From contig NXFV01000219.1 of the NCBI GenBank assembly GCA_002803225.1, positions 1-35,275 of the forward strand: DNA of 35,275 nt, given 5' to 3'. Position numbers and translations under genes: made by a program. A model generated the notes under the pieces. It was not told the origin of the DNA, made no database searches, and saw nothing but the letters and a program-made list of their open reading frames with translations. The stretch comes from Gamarada debralockiae. Taxonomy: Eukaryota; Ascomycota; Leotiomycetes; Helotiales; Hyphodiscaceae. Shown piece by piece: positions 32,743 to 35,275 of the stretch. Position 1 is the first letter of the stretch. Each line of letters starts with the position of its first letter.

Positions 32743-34172
32743 TCAGCAACTCCCCGTAGCACTCCCCGTCAAACACGTAGCACCCGAGCAATTAAATCCC
32801 ACCGGGTTAACCACCGCATTACAATTATACCCAGTAGCAACACTTCCATTCGTGAGCACCAAATCCATCCCGGTAATCGTAATGTTTGTACATAGCGCCG
32901 CAGCACTACATTGCAGACTCGCAATCGGATTCGCAAGTTCGGTGCCGACAGCGTTAGAGAATGTAACATTTTCAATTTCGAAGAGCGAGGAACTGCAATT
33001 TCCTGCTACGCCACTGAATGTCGTGCATTGCGAGATGGTGAAGGGTGCGCTGACGTTGGTGAGATAGAAGTCGGTTAGAAAGGCGTTTTTGATATCTTTG
33101 AAGAGGGGAAAGTCAGTAAGCCTGTAGAATAGAATGGGAAGGTGGATACGCACAGCCAATACCACCGCCGCCTCCATTTGGAGGGTACCCGACTTGCTGC
33201 CCAGTCCAGGTCTTGATGTAGGATGCATGTAGTGTCTTGTAACACGTGATATTCCTCACTGTGACATTCTCAATCCTCTCAAATACCCCTTTTAATTGTC
33301 CGATACTCCCAAACGCTACTCCAAGACCACTATAAAACGAGCTATCGCGGATGAGAATATTCGTACTATTGGCTTTGATGGCTATACTGTCATCACCATT
33401 TGTGACAGACCAGCGAGCAAATTCGATGTTGTTCGAGTAGATGGTGTTTGCGCCGTCGGTATTGCTGCTTACGGATCCGCTGTTGCCTTTGTTGTTGACA
33501 TAGATGTCTTGGAGAAGGACGTTTTCGCTGTGAATGACGGTCATGGTCCTATGTTCGTTAGATTAGATCATTTCAAATGACAACTAAGAAGACTTACCAC
33601 ATCTGGCTCTGCACGAATTTAATTCCTTCGAAAACGGAATTTTTGGTGTTCCAGATTGTGATCGCGTGTGGACGACCTGGATAGTTGCTTTGGCCATGGA
33701 TGTAGGTGTACCAAGCCTGACCACTGCCGTTCAGAGTGCCGTACCCGTGCCCTTGGAAGTTGATATTTTCTCCTCCGAAGATCCAGGCAGAAGATTGGTT
33801 TTGATATCCTACTGGGAGAGAGTGATTTAGCCAGTATGTGATGTTCGTACCCCACTGAAGTTTATTCAGCAGTGAATGACGAAGTTGAAGGGAAGAAATT
33901 ACCAGCAGTGTTCCCTGAAGATCAACCTGGCAGTTTTTCAGGCCTGTTGTGTTCATCACTGTGTTCACATGATATGTTGTATTCAAGAAAGAAACCTTTC
34001 CGTTATGGCCGCATCGTGAGAAAGCGTCGATTATCGCGGGAGCATCGTCAATTGACGAATTGCCTCCTGGTTTGACGATACATGTTTTCTCGGGACCAAA
34101 TTGACTATTCGTGTCCGCCGAACAGGCCAGGAAGAGAACAGCAAGCACGAAGAGCAAGTTTAGAAGCTTCAT
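32743..34172 (-). CDS. Secreted GH28 pectinase, exo-type polygalacturonase / rhamnogalacturonase-like (four exons)
   Basis: Minus-strand exons: 34172-33903, 33854-33598, 33548-33154, 33095-32743, giving 424 aa. A signal peptide (MKLLNLLFVLAVLFLACSA, about 1-19) marks secretion; many N-x-S/T sites follow. The right-handed beta-helix hydrolase features are TNITYWLNHSLPVGYQNQ, then NTDG with catalytic Asp207, and GDDSIAIK with Asp228/Asp229. The usual GHG position reads G250-L251-G252, and the usual RIK reads Y286-I-K288. I recall this pattern, with GSIGQ, KTWTG and the Gly-rich YPPNGGGGGIGYIKN, from an exo-acting fungal subgroup (galacturan 1,4-galacturonidase/RGX type). Exact substrate is unknown. 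Introns have good donors (GTAATT, GTAAGT, GTGCGT); the first is 48 nt, in frame and without stop. The protein fits a plant-associated or saprotrophic lifestyle. Confidence 0.92.
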
Positions 34173-34923
34173 GGCCTTAAAGACGATGCAATTAATATTG
34201 GATGTAATTTAGAGATGAGTCTCTGCATATCCGATAAAAAGAAAGCTGAAACGTGGTGATGCTTTATTGATTGCATTGAACCCCGTCCTTCACGGAGAAA
34301 TTGTACAGAATCTACATTGATGACCCGCATCTTTACCCAAGATAGAAATGGATGAAAGGATCGCAGCCTTGCGAGAACGGTGTGACCGTATCTTAAATCA
34401 GGCTGTGACCCCGCATCAATGTATCCCCGCCATTTCGGACAAAAATGGGCCGAGTGCGGGGAAAGGGGAAGCGATTTAATCCGTGACCCTGAAAAATCAC
34501 GGCCCTGGTGAAGCTTCGCTGGGAGGGCGCAGTATCAACTTTGACTGCGCTAGGAAGAAGAACTGCCTCCTACGCTGATACACACTGGCAACACTCAATA
34601 CGTTGCTCGTAGTCTTCTCAGGAACCATATACTGGCGATTTTTTTTCACCCAAAATTGACGCTTGTAGACTTTGAGCAACGCTCAGTACAAAGTGCTTTA
34701 CTTGTTCACGTTCGATTTGGACCTGTAGGTGAAACGATGGGAATGGAATCATGTTGCAAGTTATGTGATGGAGGGACGAAACTGGGACACTACACATTAT
34801 TTCCCGCGCTCTATGTTGGTGACATTTCGTCTTTCAGAATTGTTCTAAGTTCACTTCCACTAGAATTTATCTGCGTTCCCTTCCCCGGATTTTGCTCGCC
34901 TCTCAGAGCAACTTTACTTTAAG
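34173..34923. other. Divergent intergenic region
   Basis: This is the shared upstream region of the GH28 gene (-) and the F-box gene (+). No gene or repeat is supported. Confidence 0.5.
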
Positions 34924-35275
34924 ATGGACTTCATTGCCGTCAAAAACCCGGCGATGGCCAAGCTTCCCAATGAACTCGTACTCGAAGTTGCGAAATTTCT
35001 ATCACCAGCCTCGACTGCCTCCTTCGCTCTTTGCTGCCGACATATCAGAAACACACTTGGGACTGTCTACCTCGATGCTTCACTAGAAGATTATATTGAG
35101 CAATACAAATTCTCTCTTCTGCTGGAACTAGACAGACCAGACCATATCGTATGTTTATATTGCAATAGGCTCCATGCAATCGACGATAGTAACAGATCTA
35201 ACTGGACTGCCTGTGTTGGTTGGAACGCTAATCCCTTCCTTGTTGGGTCTAGTCTGTAATTCCCCTCTTTTGAAA
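34924..35275 (+). CDS. F-box protein, probably partial at the window edge
   Basis: From ATG 34924 the frame encodes an F-box: LPNELVLEVAKFLSPASTASFALCCRHI (about residues 14-41). Then come a linker and the start of a region with C-X2-C spacing (VCLYCNRLH) seen in many short fungal F-box proteins. F-box proteins recruit targets to SCF ubiquitin ligases through Skp1. The frame meets a TAA at 35257 (111 aa), but this codon overlaps a consensus-like donor GTAATT beginning at 35256, and related proteins as I recall run on after the GSSL sequence. The gene therefore likely continues beyond the window by splicing; if not, it is truncated. Confidence 0.75.

Noticed and set aside
1..35275. CRISPR arrays, tandem gene clusters or a secondary-metabolite cluster
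   Set aside because: No regular repeat-spacer pattern exists, the genome is fungal, and there is no PKS, NRPS, terpene synthase or DMAT gene.

Overview
The window looks like nuclear DNA of a filamentous ascomycete (Pezizomycotina). The genes carry short introns (48-68 bp) with GT..AG ends, most with CTAAC/CTGAC-type branch points. They encode fungal-specific families: a fused NADH-type glutamate synthase, VTC4, a CRH-type GH16 wall enzyme with a GPI tail, a PTH11/rhodopsin-like membrane protein, a HeLo-like STAND N-terminal domain and a short F-box protein. The protein sequences feel closest to Leotiomycetes, but that is an impression; no search was run.

Layout. 1-486: decayed 28S rRNA fragment with many C-to-T/G-to-A type changes (RIP-like), followed by a 123-bp near-perfect hairpin (551-673) and about 1.9 kb with no gene I can support. 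2623-9355 (+): complete seven-exon glutamate synthase, 2137 aa. 10278-12683 (+): VTC4 polyphosphate polymerase, three exons, with a CACGTG and a CACGTT site upstream (PHO-type). 13257-15645 (+): unrecognised fungal protein, four exons. 16246-17465 (+): dead FAD-dependent monooxygenase. 18678-19856 (+): GPI-anchored CRH transglycosidase. 20608-22485 (-): GABA/choline-type permease, divergent from 23380-24670 (+): seven-TM rhodopsin-like protein. 24813-25512 (-): small unrecognised gene with an unresolved frame change. 27042-29123 (+): HeLo-like N domain, disordered linker and a C-terminal domain I do not know. 29124-31860: gene-empty stretch with an orphan promoter-like block and a 222-bp LTR-like block containing an RFX X-box palindrome. 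31861-32370 (-): NTF2-like protein. 32743-34172 (-): secreted GH28 pectinase, four exons. 34924 to the right edge (+): F-box protein, probably continuing outside.

How the genes relate. Glutamate synthase (nitrogen assimilation) and VTC4 (phosphate storage) are primary-metabolism genes next to each other. The right half is accessory in character: wall remodelling, transport, surface sensing, a possible incompatibility/innate-immunity-type protein, pectin degradation and transposon debris. I see no biosynthetic cluster and no CRISPR or tRNA gene. The most novel candidate is the HeLo-like protein, which lacks the expected NTPase and ends in an unfamiliar domain. All exon boundaries were set by hand from splice signals, frame and family conservation; none has transcript support here.
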